A stretch of 12,782 nucleotides of DNA from Pseudomonadota bacterium (lineage in GTDB: Bacteria > Pseudomonadota > Gammaproteobacteria > Pseudomonadales > Halieaceae). Below the pieces are notes generated by a model that worked only from the letters and a program-made list of their open reading frames with translations, had not been told where the DNA came from and made no database searches. The translations under genes and the position numbers were made by a program. The stretch lies in NCBI GenBank assembly GCA_030591305.1, contig JAUVBI010000066.1:1-12782 (forward strand), read 5' to 3'. Positions 1 through 7,437 of this stretch are shown here, piece after piece (the first letter of the stretch is position 1; each line of letters opens with the position of its first letter).

Positions 1-303
1 ATCAGAACAGAAACGCCTGACTGGCAACCGTGGCTCACTTATTTTTTACAATCTTTGAGTAAACAAAAGCAACGCCTTGAGGTGAAGATCAAACGGGAGC
101 GCATTATCCTTGGCGACCTCCCCGAACTCTCCGTGCAAATTTTGGAAATCGCGCGCGAACACGGGCGAGTAACCATTGCTGATACCGCAAAAACCACGGG
201 CACCAGCAAAAGCACCATTAAGGATCATATGAAATCCCTACATAAAAATGGATATATAGAACGTCACGGTGCAGGTCGGGGAACATGGTATTCTTTAAGT
301 TAG
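1..303 (+). CDS. Fic family protein, C-terminal fragment (winged helix)
   Basis: Open from the first base of the window to a TAG stop, so the gene begins upstream and only about 100 residues are visible. The first residues (PDWQPWLTYFLQSL) match the helix that follows the Fic AMP-transferase core in many Fic proteins. A basic coiled stretch (KQKQRLEVKIKRER) comes next, then a winged helix-turn-helix with the helices ARVTIADTAKTTG-type and TSKSTIKDHMKSL, ending in the wing RHGAGRGTWYSL. That order and ending are typical of Fic proteins with a C-terminal winged helix, which add AMP or another nucleotide group to target proteins and may bind DNA through this tail. The catalytic HPFxxGNGR motif lies outside the window, so activity cannot be judged. 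A TTG at position 55 could be mistaken for a start but lies inside the longer frame. Confidence 0.75.
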   Translation: MRTETPDWQPWLTYFLQSLSKQKQRLEVKIKRERIILGDLPELSVQILEIAREHGRVTIADTAKTTGTSKSTIKDHMKSLHKNGYIERHGAGRGTWYSLS

Positions 304-347
304 CCGTATAAATTCCTATCGTGATATTAGGTCGGTGCAGCCTCACC

Positions 348-1258
348 CTACTCCACAGGAGAAGCAAACGGGTTGGGAATCTCTATATCCTTGCTCAAAG
401 GCCACTCCCGCACCAATACTGGCATATGCCCCTTTGGGTACCACTTTTCCGGCGGGATCTCATTGGCCTCGATCGTCTCGTTGATCACATCGGGATACTC
501 CGCCCGCTCCAGTCCAGCCTGTAGCTGGTGGCTCCGTCCTTGGTGTGTGAAGTCGGCCAGTGGGTGACCTTCACGCCGCCGGCATCGTAGACCACCCCAC
601 CTTCTTTCATGAAGTCGAACTCGTGAACCACCGGGTCGTAGCCCTCGCCGATCGGGAAGCCGTTGAAGCTGTCCCTGTGCCAGGCGGTCATTGCCAACAT
701 GTGCTTGACCATGTGAGCAGTGCCGTACTGGGGCTCGGAACCACTGGGACCGTAGATATTAAGCGGATGCCAGCCACCCATGAAGCCCCGGAACATGAGC
801 AAGTACGCGAGATCGCTCATATGGTCCATATGCAGGTGGGTTAAGAACACATGATCGATCGTGTTCAATGGAATGCTGAACGCATTGTAGTTGCGCATAG
901 AGCCGATGCCGATGTCGAACACGAAGTTGTCACCGTTTCCGAGCTGCACAAAGATACTCATCCCGGACTGGGATTCGTTCGGGTAGAAAGTTGAGCCCAT
1001 AAACGTGACTCGAGCTTCGTCCGGTTGCAGCTCTTCGGTGCCCGGGTAGTAGAGCATGGCCGCATTGAAGTGGGGAGCTGGCGCGACGTAGGGAAACATC
1101 GTCTCGCCCTCGATCCATTTGTCGCCAGGAATGCCGGCGGTGGAGAAGAACTCCTTTGCCTTTAGCAGCTCGGGGTCCGGCTGCTGCTGTGCCCAGGCAG
1201 CCGAAAAAGTCAGGCCCCAGGCGGCGATAAGGGCAATCACATAAGCTGGTCGTCTCAT
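348..1258 (-). pseudogene. GntH-type MBL-fold metallo-hydrolase, internally deleted
   Basis: The ATG at 1258 opens a 257-residue frame with a signal peptide (cleavage near AAWA/QQQ, residue 23) and the MBL motif THLHMDH (ligands H141, H143, D145, H146) plus H238 in TSHTKDG. This is the N-terminal part of the exported MBL hydrolases annotated as GntH-like. Just after TSYRLDWSG the frame drifts and stops at 485. In another frame the DNA continues without a break as AEYPDVINETIEANEIPPEKW and on to EWPLSKDIEIPNPF, ending at a TAG at 348-350. That tail aligns with the end of the partial paralogue at the right edge of this window (EQEIDPKKYYPEANHPVLLDEWP). The missing centre, by family knowledge well over 100 residues, should carry the Asp bridging ligand and the last His, so the product is expected to be inactive. 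An upstream GGGAG at about 1270 could serve as the ribosome site. A shortened but expressed protein of 257 residues remains possible. Confidence 0.8.
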
Positions 1259-1493
1259 CCGTAAAATCTCCCACAGGTTGTGTAATTAAGGTGGTTTTGC
1301 CCGGATGTTTTACCCGGATAGGCAGTAAGTCACCGGGGCGATATTATGTGCGAATACGTAGCGCAAAGGGGGCAGCAATGACTCCCCATCCTGTTAAAGT
1401 TAAAAATTCGCAAAATAATGGGTGCTCACTCAGGTGAAGTCCGGCAAGCTAAGCTCTGTCGACCGCCGAAATCGATCTGCCGAAGGTGGCACT

Positions 1494-2435
1494 ATGGAGC
1501 CAGTAGCAATACATCATCGCTATGCATTATTTGAGGAGCTGGCAGAGAACCTCGGTGGCTGGGATGTCGATTTTGTGCAACTGAGTCGCTCGGAAGGTGA
1601 CTTCGAACTTCAGCAGATTCAATCCGACACCTTATTTTTGGCCCAGTCCAGATTGAGCGCGCAGTTCGAGCAACGTGGCAACCCAGCCCCGGGGTATCGG
1701 GCTTTCGCACTGATGGCACCCCAGTGCTCCGAGATCAAATGGTCGAACCGGGGGATCACACCCAGGTCATTGATTGTCTTTCCCGCGAATGATGAATTCC
1801 GGGCAACTTCTCTCAACCACTTTCATATTCTTACCCTGGCCTTGCGCAACGATCTTCTTGAAAATGCGGCACGAAGCTTTTTTGACAGAGATGTTACCGA
1901 CTTCCTGGGAGACGCCGGCTCTGTCGCGCACTGTCATCCCGACAAGGTATCCAGGTTGCGACTCATGCTGGTCGACCTGATACGGAAGGCCATAAACGGG
2001 AACAGTAAAATCAGTACTTTCTTTACGGGAGAGGTGGAAAGGCAAATTTGCTTCGAAATCCTGAACTGCCTGGATCACTCCACCGCGCACTCGCGCGGTG
2101 AGGGCAGGAGCAAGCGACATCGGGCAATGCAACTGAGCCTGAACATGATTGCCAGCCGGTCACCAAAGGATATCAGTGTTCTCGACCTGGTCAATAACAG
2201 TGGCGTGTCCCAGAGGACGCTCGAGTACGCATTCCTGGATCGATTCGCCATATCTCCCCAGCAATACCTTAATGCCCTGCGTCTGCATCGTGTTCATCTC
2301 CAGTTGCTGAGCTCCGACAAACGCGCTACCACTGTGGAGGAGATCGCCCGGCAGCACGGCTACACCCAGTCCGGGCATTTTGCCCAGGCTTATCGGGCGA
2401 TGTATAGGCAGCTGCCCTCCAGGACCCTGAAGTAA
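1494..2435 (+). CDS. AraC-family transcriptional regulator
   Basis: A 313-residue regulator. The C-terminal third carries the two helix-turn-helix units of the AraC/XylS family: the first around residues 228-248 (ISVLDLVNNSGVSQRTLEYAF), a linker helix near 254-271, and the second near 278-303 (VEEIARQHGYTQSGHFAQAY). The N-terminal 200 residues form an effector or oligomerisation domain that I cannot assign to a ligand. I chose the ATG at 1494 because GAAGGTGG sits six bases ahead of it; a GTG at 1422 in the same frame would add 24 residues but has no clear ribosome site. The gene reads toward ubiD, 135 bases away, and away from the broken MBL gene, so it most likely controls the decarboxylase pair. 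That link is inferred from position only. Confidence 0.85.
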   Translation: MEPVAIHHRYALFEELAENLGGWDVDFVQLSRSEGDFELQQIQSDTLFLAQSRLSAQFEQRGNPAPGYRAFALMAPQCSEIKWSNRGITPRSLIVFPANDEFRATSLNHFHILTLALRNDLLENAARSFFDRDVTDFLGDAGSVAHCHPDKVSRLRLMLVDLIRKAINGNSKISTFFTGEVERQICFEILNCLDHSTAHSRGEGRSKRHRAMQLSLNMIASRSPKDISVLDLVNNSGVSQRTLEYAFLDRFAISPQQYLNALRLHRVHLQLLSSDKRATTVEEIARQHGYTQSGHFAQAYRAMYRQLPSRTLK

Positions 2436-2442
2436 AGCTCTT

Positions 2443-2478
2443 GATCCGCCTCCTAACTGGGCATTTTTGCGGATTTTT
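2443..2478 (+). terminator. Possible weak intrinsic terminator after araC
   Basis: The arms ATCCGC (2444-2449) and GCGGAT (2469-2474) pair across a long 19-base loop and run into TTTTT at 2474-2478, just behind the araC stop. The stem is short and the loop long, so it may be inefficient. If it works, ubiD needs its own promoter in the AT-rich stretch that follows, where a TATAAT is seen at 2511-2516 but no good -35, as would fit an activator-dependent promoter. Confidence 0.3.
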
Positions 2479-2570
2479 AACCTTTCCATCATTCGCCTGA
2501 ATATTTATATTATAATTTATTGATCATATATTCTCTGGAAACACGAATTATCCCATAAAGGTTATAATAT

Positions 2571-3989
2571 ATGTCTTATAGCAAAGCTGATCTCCGCACA
2601 TTTCTTGAACAGGTAGCGCCGCAAACTGTACAGGTATCGAAGCCTGTGGACCCCGGTTCCCAGGTGGCCGCCCTGTGCTCCGAAACCACCAGGCCACTGT
2701 TACTTAATAACATCGAGGGTTTCCCCGGCTTTTCCATTACCGACTGCCTGACTCGATTCAGGGATACACAGGCTCTGGCGCTGGGTATTGAGGGAGGGCC
2801 AGGCGCGGTGATACCGGGTTATGTCGCAAAGCTGGCTCAGGGGCCCGGCCCCACTGTGGAAATAGAGAATGCGCCTGTCAAACAGATTGTTTGGCAGGGC
2901 GATGAAGCCCGCCTGTCGCGCCTGCCGGTTCCTATCCCGAGTGAAGGTTACGATTTTCCCCACCTGGGCCTCAAGGCAGAAGATTTCCTGTATCCAACCA
3001 TCAGCGGCGGTATGGGCGTTACTCGCGACCCTGAGGGCAACCACAACACTTTTTTCACCATGGCAAAAGTGATCGGCGACCAACGCATCCATTTCTTTAT
3101 GCTGCCCGGCCATACCGCGCGTAATGTCCAGGCCTGGAAGGAGCGAGGGGAGCGCTGCCCCATGGCGCTGGTGATCGGCTGCCACCCGGCCTATGAGATC
3201 GGCGCCGCCTATACCGGCCCGCACGAGGGCTTCAGTGAGCTCAACCTCATCGCCAGTATTATCGGCGGACCTGTCCCCACCATTAAAGCCGAAACCGTGG
3301 ACCTGCAAATTCCAGCGCTGGCAGAGATCGTTATAGAGGGCTATATCGACCCCGAGAAAGCGTCATACCTGCATGCGTCATCGCACTCTGACAGCTACGC
3401 CCCCATCCTGAGCATGGAACCGTTTTTTGATGTGACCGCAATTACCATGCGCAAGAATCCCATTTACCGACACATCCAACCCACACGGTTCACCGAACAT
3501 CATTCTCTGGCGGAATTCATCACCATCCCTCCCTTGTTCAGTATGCTGCAGGCCAAGGGACTGCCCGTGAAGGATATTCATATGCCCCTGCGCTCCTGTG
3601 GCAATTGCGCCATTATCCAGATGACGGCGAATAATCCACTGGAGGTGCGCGAGGTAATGCAGACCGCCATGGCTAACCCCATGTCACCGCGCCTGAGTAT
3701 CGTGGTGGATGAGGACGTGGATATCTACAACATGGATGATGTTTTGTTTGCCCTGTCCATCCGCACCGATGGGATTAACAATGTGGAGTCATTCAACGGC
3801 ACGCGCGGCCTGCCAGAGCCACTGACCACACTCATCCTCAGCCCCGACGATATCCGACCACTGCCCAATAACCGCTGGGCGATCGACGCCACAAAGCCGT
3901 CCCTGGCCGAGTACAATCGGCGCGAAGAGTTTGTCAGGCTGCGCGCACGCGGTGAAGGCCGAGTGAAGCTGGCCGATTTTGTCGACTGA
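2571..3989 (+). CDS. ubiD: UbiD-family prFMN-dependent decarboxylase
   Basis: A 472-residue protein of the usual UbiD length. The enzyme reversibly removes a carboxyl group from aromatic or alpha,beta-unsaturated acids in the cytoplasm using prenylated FMN and a divalent metal. Visible family signatures include YPTISGGMGVTRDPEGN (141-157) in the cofactor and metal-binding region, AEIVIEGYIDP (251-261) with the paired catalytic glutamates E252 and E256, and VVDEDVDIYNMDDVLFAL (378-395). AAAGG lies about nine bases ahead of the ATG. The UbiX gene follows after 13 bases, so the enzyme and its cofactor-maker are made together. The presence of an AraC regulator and the absence of other ubiquinone genes favour a catabolic decarboxylase over the ubiquinone enzyme. 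The substrate cannot be read from the sequence; the symbol denotes the family rather than the ubiquinone role. Confidence 0.9.
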   Translation: MSYSKADLRTFLEQVAPQTVQVSKPVDPGSQVAALCSETTRPLLLNNIEGFPGFSITDCLTRFRDTQALALGIEGGPGAVIPGYVAKLAQGPGPTVEIENAPVKQIVWQGDEARLSRLPVPIPSEGYDFPHLGLKAEDFLYPTISGGMGVTRDPEGNHNTFFTMAKVIGDQRIHFFMLPGHTARNVQAWKERGERCPMALVIGCHPAYEIGAAYTGPHEGFSELNLIASIIGGPVPTIKAETVDLQIPALAEIVIEGYIDPEKASYLHASSHSDSYAPILSMEPFFDVTAITMRKNPIYRHIQPTRFTEHHSLAEFITIPPLFSMLQAKGLPVKDIHMPLRSCGNCAIIQMTANNPLEVREVMQTAMANPMSPRLSIVVDEDVDIYNMDDVLFALSIRTDGINNVESFNGTRGLPEPLTTLILSPDDIRPLPNNRWAIDATKPSLAEYNRREEFVRLRARGEGRVKLADFVD

Positions 3990-4002
3990 ATTGGAGAAGA
4001 TC

Positions 4003-4569
4003 ATGAGACTGGTTGTAGCAATTTCAGGAGCAAGCGGAGCTATATATGGTATCCGCTTGCTACAGGCATTACAGGATTTGCCCGGGGTGGAAACCCATCT
4101 GATAATGAGCAAATACGGCCGCATGAATATCGAGCTGGAAACGGACTATTCGGCTCAGGAGGTCGAGTCCATGGCCGACATCGTGCATAACCCGGGCAAC
4201 CAGGCAGCCTCAATATCCAGCGGATCTTTCAAAACGGATGGAATGATTGTCGCTCCCTGTTCCATGAAGACACTTTCAGCGATCGTGCATTCCTTCGCCG
4301 ACAACCTGATTTCCCGGGCAGCCGACGTAACCTTGAAGGAGCGTCGCCCGCTGGTGCTCATGCCCAGGGAAACACCCTTACATCTCGGTCATTGTGAACT
4401 ATTGCTTAAAGCGGCGAAATTGGGCGCTATCATCGCACCCCCCGTACCGGCATTCTATAACAGACCGCAAACGCTGGAAGACATCGTGGATCATTCCGTG
4501 GGCAGAATTCTCGATCTGTTTGATATCGACTGCGGCACGGTAAAGCGGTGGAAAGGTGCTGGAGAGTGA
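4003..4569 (+). CDS. ubiX: UbiX-family flavin prenyltransferase
   Basis: A 188-residue protein that joins a dimethylallyl group to reduced FMN to give prFMN, the cofactor of UbiD enzymes. The N-terminal Rossmann motif SGASGAIYG (8-16) binds flavin. GSFKTDGMIVAPCSMKTL (74-91) and the basic VLMPRETPLH (118-127) shape the phosphate and prenyl sites, and the tail FYNRPQTLEDIVDHSVGRILD is typical of UbiX/Pad1. GGAGAAG sits immediately before the ATG at 4003, which fixes this start; an in-frame TTG at 3979 overlaps ubiD and has no comparable site. It lies 13 bases behind ubiD and is almost surely in the same transcript. The last dozen residues (CGTVKRWKGAGE) extend a little past the usual end. Confidence 0.92.
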   Translation: MRLVVAISGASGAIYGIRLLQALQDLPGVETHLIMSKYGRMNIELETDYSAQEVESMADIVHNPGNQAASISSGSFKTDGMIVAPCSMKTLSAIVHSFADNLISRAADVTLKERRPLVLMPRETPLHLGHCELLLKAAKLGAIIAPPVPAFYNRPQTLEDIVDHSVGRILDLFDIDCGTVKRWKGAGE

Positions 4570-4600
4570 ATGTCCTCCAAACTGTTTAGCTGTAATTCTG

Positions 4601-5089
4601 TTATTCCCAGTCAGGCGGTTTAATTTCCGCCTTGAAACCAAAGCCCATACTATTATCTATCAAGCGGATATTGCGCGGCGCTACCCGGTAAAAGTCACTG
4701 GCCAGGAGTCTATCCACAATGAGTTTTTCCTGCTCATTAGACGGGTTGTCACGAAGCCTGGACAAGTCGGGGAATTTATCCAGATACAAGGCCAAAACCC
4801 GTTCACGCTCCTGCGCCGGCGAGATGGATACACGCCCCTCTATCTGCAAGCCTCTGATGCTGAACCAGTCGCTTTGATCCTTATTGATCGTGACCGCAAC
4901 ACTGGGGTTTGTCGCAACATTCAGGCTATGGCGGCTGCTCTGCCCTGATACGAAGTACAGATTGAATGCGTCGTCCGCCACGAAAAACACACTGGCCGCC
5001 CAGGGAATATTATCGTCACAAGTCGCCAGGGACATGGCGTTACAGTCGCTGAGCAGGGCCGCTACTTTCTCCGTTAATGCCTTATTCAT
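4601..5089 (-). CDS. Pyridoxamine 5'-phosphate oxidase-fold protein, YhbP-like
   Basis: A 162-residue protein with the split-barrel flavin fold. The opening (LLSDCNAMSLATCDDNIPWAA, near residues 12-32) is the first strand pair of this fold, FNLYFVSGQSSRHSLNVATN (42-61) is its dimer and flavin-facing strand, and the end FYRVAPRNIRLIDNSMGFG resembles the C-terminus of the YhbP/UPF0306 family. Family members bind FMN, F420 or haem, or nothing at all; the reaction here is unknown. It converges on ubiX with only 31 bases between the stops, and no clear terminator separates them. The ribosome site is weak (AAATAAAG directly before the ATG). Whether it contributes to flavin handling for the UbiD/UbiX pair is only a thought raised by proximity. 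Confidence 0.8.
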   Translation of the reverse strand: MNKALTEKVAALLSDCNAMSLATCDDNIPWAASVFFVADDAFNLYFVSGQSSRHSLNVATNPSVAVTINKDQSDWFSIRGLQIEGRVSISPAQERERVLALYLDKFPDLSRLRDNPSNEQEKLIVDRLLASDFYRVAPRNIRLIDNSMGFGFKAEIKPPDWE

Positions 5090-5140
5090 CTTTATTTACC
5101 GGCACACTCGGGAATTATTGAATTTTGAGGGTTATAACAC

Positions 5141-5164
5141 CAAAAGAAAGCGCGTGTTTACGCG
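5141..5164 (-). terminator. Possible terminator overlapping the antitoxin stop codon
   Basis: Read on the minus strand, the arms CGCGT and ACGCG close a four-base loop (5151-5164) and run into CTTTCTTTTG (5150-5141). The TAA stop of the antitoxin gene (5158-5160) lies inside the hairpin. The stem is only five base pairs and the T tract is interrupted, so this is a tentative call. Confidence 0.35.
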
Positions 5165-5460
5165 TCGCTTTGCCTTTTCTTATTAGCTGCTATATCACGC
5201 AAAGAACCAGATACATACTTGTGGATAATGCTAGAAACTAGCGTCTGGTAAGGGATGCCCTCCTCAGAGGCCCTGGACTGAACCGCAACAAGGTCTCGAT
5301 TTGATATCCGAATGTTAATTCGTTTGTCTTTCTTAAAGGTATTGGCGGCCACAGCCTCCAATTCCTTCTTTCGGGCTCCAGTGAGTACTGATTCGTATTC
5401 CCCCAACTCAACAGAATCAAGGAGTTCTTTTTCCTCTTTGGAAAGTTTTACCTTACTCAT
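5158..5460 (-). CDS. CopG/BrnA-like antitoxin, apparently without a toxin partner
   Basis: A 100-residue protein with the layout of CopG-type antitoxins. A charged N-terminus (LSKEEKELLDSVELGEYESV) normally wraps a toxin. A ribbon-helix-helix follows, with the strand KDKRINIRISNRDL (residues 44-57) and helices AVQSRASEEGIPYQTLVSSIIHKYVSG (59-85). Such proteins neutralise a small RNase toxin and repress their own promoter. GAGGTGG lies close before the ATG. The flanking genes leave no space for a toxin: an amidohydrolase ends 21 bases upstream, and only about 70 bases separate it from the next gene downstream. It may be transcribed with the amidohydrolase, act on a toxin elsewhere, or serve as a stand-alone regulator. 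Confidence 0.75.
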   Translation of the reverse strand: MSKVKLSKEEKELLDSVELGEYESVLTGARKKELEAVAANTFKKDKRINIRISNRDLVAVQSRASEEGIPYQTLVSSIIHKYVSGSLRDIAANKKRQSDA

Positions 5461-5481
5461 GAGCCACCTCTCAGATACAAC

Positions 5482-6858
5482 TTAGTGAATTTTCGACTTG
5501 GAATCACCGTCTTTTCCCAAAATGTCGAGTAAAACAGCGCTCAGCGCCCGGGCGCCGTAAAGCACCGCCTCCGGCTCCATATAGAAGTTGGGGTTGTGGG
5601 GATAGGCGGGGAAATTCCCGGCCTTCATTTGTGCCAGCACATCTGGCGGGCCACTGCCCACTTCGACCATAAGCACTTTGGCGCTGGAGTCCTTACCCGC
5701 CAGCATATGAAAATCTTCAGAGCCCATGTAGCGCGCGCCTGCCACCAGCACCCGGTCGTCACCCAACGCGTTTCTCATGGCAGCCCCGGCCCTCTGCGCT
5801 AGATCCTGGTCATTGAACACGGGTGGCACCTCTGACTTTATGGTGTAAGTTGGCATGTCGTCAGCAGCTACGCCATACATCCTGGCGACATTGTCGGAAA
5901 CCGCCTTGATGCCGTCGACCATTGCGTCTCTCACCGACGGATCGTACCAGCGCAGGTTAAGCTTGAGCGTTGCGCTGTCGGGAATCACGTTATTGGCCAG
6001 CCCCGCCTGGAAAGAGCCTACGGTAAGTACAGCGGGCTTACTCTGGTCGACCAAACGACTGACAATGGTTTGATAGGCCATTACCGCCTGGCTCCCCATC
6101 ACCACAGGGTCAATGGTCAGGTGCGGGATGGACCCATGGCCGCCCTTGCCTCTGAACACCACATCCATCTGGATGGAGCCGGCCATACGATAGCCGTCCG
6201 TCAGGGCCACCGAGCCCACCGGCCAAAACGGCATTTGATGCCCGGCGATGAGGTAAGCAGGCTCGGGCACGATATCCAGAATCGCATCGGCAACCATGGC
6301 GTGAGCGCCGGACAGCAACTCTTCCGCTGGTTGTGCGACCAGGATCAGGGTCCCGGACCAACGGTCTCTCAGCGTCATCATTACCTCGGCTACGCCCATC
6401 AGCCAGGCGGAGTGTGCATCGTGTCCGCAGGCGTGCATAACTGGCACGGTCACCCCCGCCAGATCCTCCGTCGTTTTAGTGCTGGCGTAGCCAATATCGA
6501 CCACCTCCGCAACGGGCAGGCCATCCATATCGCCACGAAACAACACGACTGGGCCGGGGCCGTTCTCCAGCACGCTGACCACTCCGGTGCCACCGACTCC
6601 CGTGGTCACCTTATAGCCCAGCTTTTCCATATGTGCTGCAATAGTGGCCGCGGTTTCGAATTCCTGGAAACCAAGCTCCGGGTTCTGGTGAAACTGCTTG
6701 AAAGTAGCGATCAGCTCAGGCGCACTGCCCGCCACAACACTCTTGACGGCGTCATCGATGTCAGCGGCGTAGGAGGCTGCCCCCCATAAGGGCAGCAGCA
6801 TCAATAGCCGGGCAAATATGTGTTTTGGCGCCCTGCCTGCCACTCTATAATTGCGCAT
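5482..6858 (-). CDS. Exported M20-family amidohydrolase
   Basis: A 458-residue metal-dependent amidohydrolase of the M20D group (hippurate or indole-acetyl-amino-acid hydrolase type), which splits N-acyl amino acids. Residues 1-32 look like a signal peptide (LLMLLPLWGAASYA), so it should act in the periplasm. Metal ligands are visible in HACGHDAHS (C144, H146), AEELLSGAH (E180), GHQMP (H207) and YPHNPNF (H421). FHQNPELGFQEFE (56-68) is the family's N-terminal signature, FRGKGGHGSIPHLTIDP (235-251) lies in the dimerisation domain, and GSEDFHMLA is near the end. The usual RADMDALP appears as RGDMDGLP. AAGGT stands about 12 bases before the ATG, rather distant. A promoter lies just upstream, and an antitoxin gene follows after 21 bases. 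The substrate is not evident. Confidence 0.87.
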   Translation of the reverse strand: MRNYRVAGRAPKHIFARLLMLLPLWGAASYAADIDDAVKSVVAGSAPELIATFKQFHQNPELGFQEFETAATIAAHMEKLGYKVTTGVGGTGVVSVLENGPGPVVLFRGDMDGLPVAEVVDIGYASTKTTEDLAGVTVPVMHACGHDAHSAWLMGVAEVMMTLRDRWSGTLILVAQPAEELLSGAHAMVADAILDIVPEPAYLIAGHQMPFWPVGSVALTDGYRMAGSIQMDVVFRGKGGHGSIPHLTIDPVVMGSQAVMAYQTIVSRLVDQSKPAVLTVGSFQAGLANNVIPDSATLKLNLRWYDPSVRDAMVDGIKAVSDNVARMYGVAADDMPTYTIKSEVPPVFNDQDLAQRAGAAMRNALGDDRVLVAGARYMGSEDFHMLAGKDSSAKVLMVEVGSGPPDVLAQMKAGNFPAYPHNPNFYMEPEAVLYGARALSAVLLDILGKDGDSKSKIH

Positions 6859-6897
6859 GGTGATGTAATACCTTGGGGACTGGGAATTGAATAGATC

Positions 6898-6925
6898 AGT
6901 ATAGCGCGTTAAAGAGAAGCGTCAC
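6898..6925 (-). promoter_or_regulatory. Likely sigma-70 promoter of the M20 amidohydrolase
   Basis: On the minus strand, GTGACG (6925-6920) and TATACT (6903-6898) are separated by 16 bases and lie about 40 bases ahead of the amidohydrolase ATG. The -10 matches consensus at five of six positions and the -35 at four. It sits in the short divergent gap shared with the GFA gene. Confidence 0.4.
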
Positions 6926-6957
6926 TGCCACCAATATGACATTCTGGAGGGAACAAC

Positions 6958-7332
6958 ATGCACAGCGGCCACTGCCTATGCGGTCAACTACGCTTCGAGG
7001 CAGACGGAGAGTCCCAGTGGGTATCCTATTGCCACTGCGCCAGTTGCCGGCGCCACACCGCTTCGCCGGTCACCTGTTTCGTGAATTTTAAATCGGATCA
7101 TGTCCGCTTTAGCGGCGTCAGAACGCTGTACGAATCATCTGAGGGCGTTACGCGCAGCCATTGCGCGATTTGCGCAACGCCCATCTCATACGAAACAGTG
7201 CGCAGGGGTGACGAGATCGATTTGTACCTCAATGCCTTCGATAGTCCACAGGACTTCAAACCACAAATACACGCGTTCTTCGAAGAGCACATACCGTGGT
7301 TTGACACACAGGATGATCTGCCGCGCGAGTAA
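6958..7332 (+). CDS. GFA/CENP-V family zinc-binding protein
   Basis: A 124-residue protein of the GFA family (named after the glutathione-dependent formaldehyde-activating enzyme). The zinc-binding cysteines are all visible: GHCLCG near the N-terminus, CHCASCRR around residue 26, and HCAICATPI around residues 63-71, the last in the classic CxxCGxxL position but with CATPI. The expected C-terminal tryptophan and acidic tail (EEHIPWFDTQDDLP) are present. GGAGGG is well placed before the ATG. Most family members have no proven reaction, and the formaldehyde-glutathione role is doubtful for the family at large, so the function here is open. It is transcribed alone, divergent from the M20 amidohydrolase. 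Confidence 0.88.
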   Translation: MHSGHCLCGQLRFEADGESQWVSYCHCASCRRHTASPVTCFVNFKSDHVRFSGVRTLYESSEGVTRSHCAICATPISYETVRRGDEIDLYLNAFDSPQDFKPQIHAFFEEHIPWFDTQDDLPRE

Positions 7333-7400
7333 AAGCACACCAATATAAATCGCTTATAATCTATAATTATTCTATATTTTAGGCGATTATTATAATAATA

Positions 7401-7425
7401 ATTATGGATATAATTCGTCCATAAT
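7401..7425. promoter_or_regulatory. AT-rich inverted repeat, possible operator
   Basis: ATTATGGA (7401-7408) and TCCATAAT (7418-7425) form a perfect 8-base dyad around a 9-base spacer that itself contains TATAAT (7409-7414). It lies 12 bases before the ATG of a 53-residue protein, in a gap of about 100 bases that is extremely AT-rich compared with the genes on both sides. A second, imperfect dyad (AATCGC near 7348, GCGATT near 7383) lies upstream. The placement fits an operator overlapping a promoter, but a stem-loop in the leader RNA is equally possible. Confidence 0.4.
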
Positions 7426-7437
7426 CTGGGTAATCGC

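Noticed and set aside
1378..1437. 20-codon frame MTPHPVKV… after AAGGGGG, a possible leader peptide before araC
   Set aside because: It has a fair ribosome site, but no following attenuator-like hairpin and no telling codon run. Too short to support.
4614..4631. GGCGG…CCGCC hairpin between ubiX and the YhbP-like gene
   Set aside because: It lies inside the coding end of the minus-strand gene, has a long loop and lacks a T tract in either direction.
6070..6789. Long 239-residue + strand frame opposite the M20 amidohydrolase
   Set aside because: It is rich in His, Gln and Arg with no domain, lies wholly across a gene with clear motifs, and has no ribosome site. It is an antisense shadow of GC-rich coding DNA.
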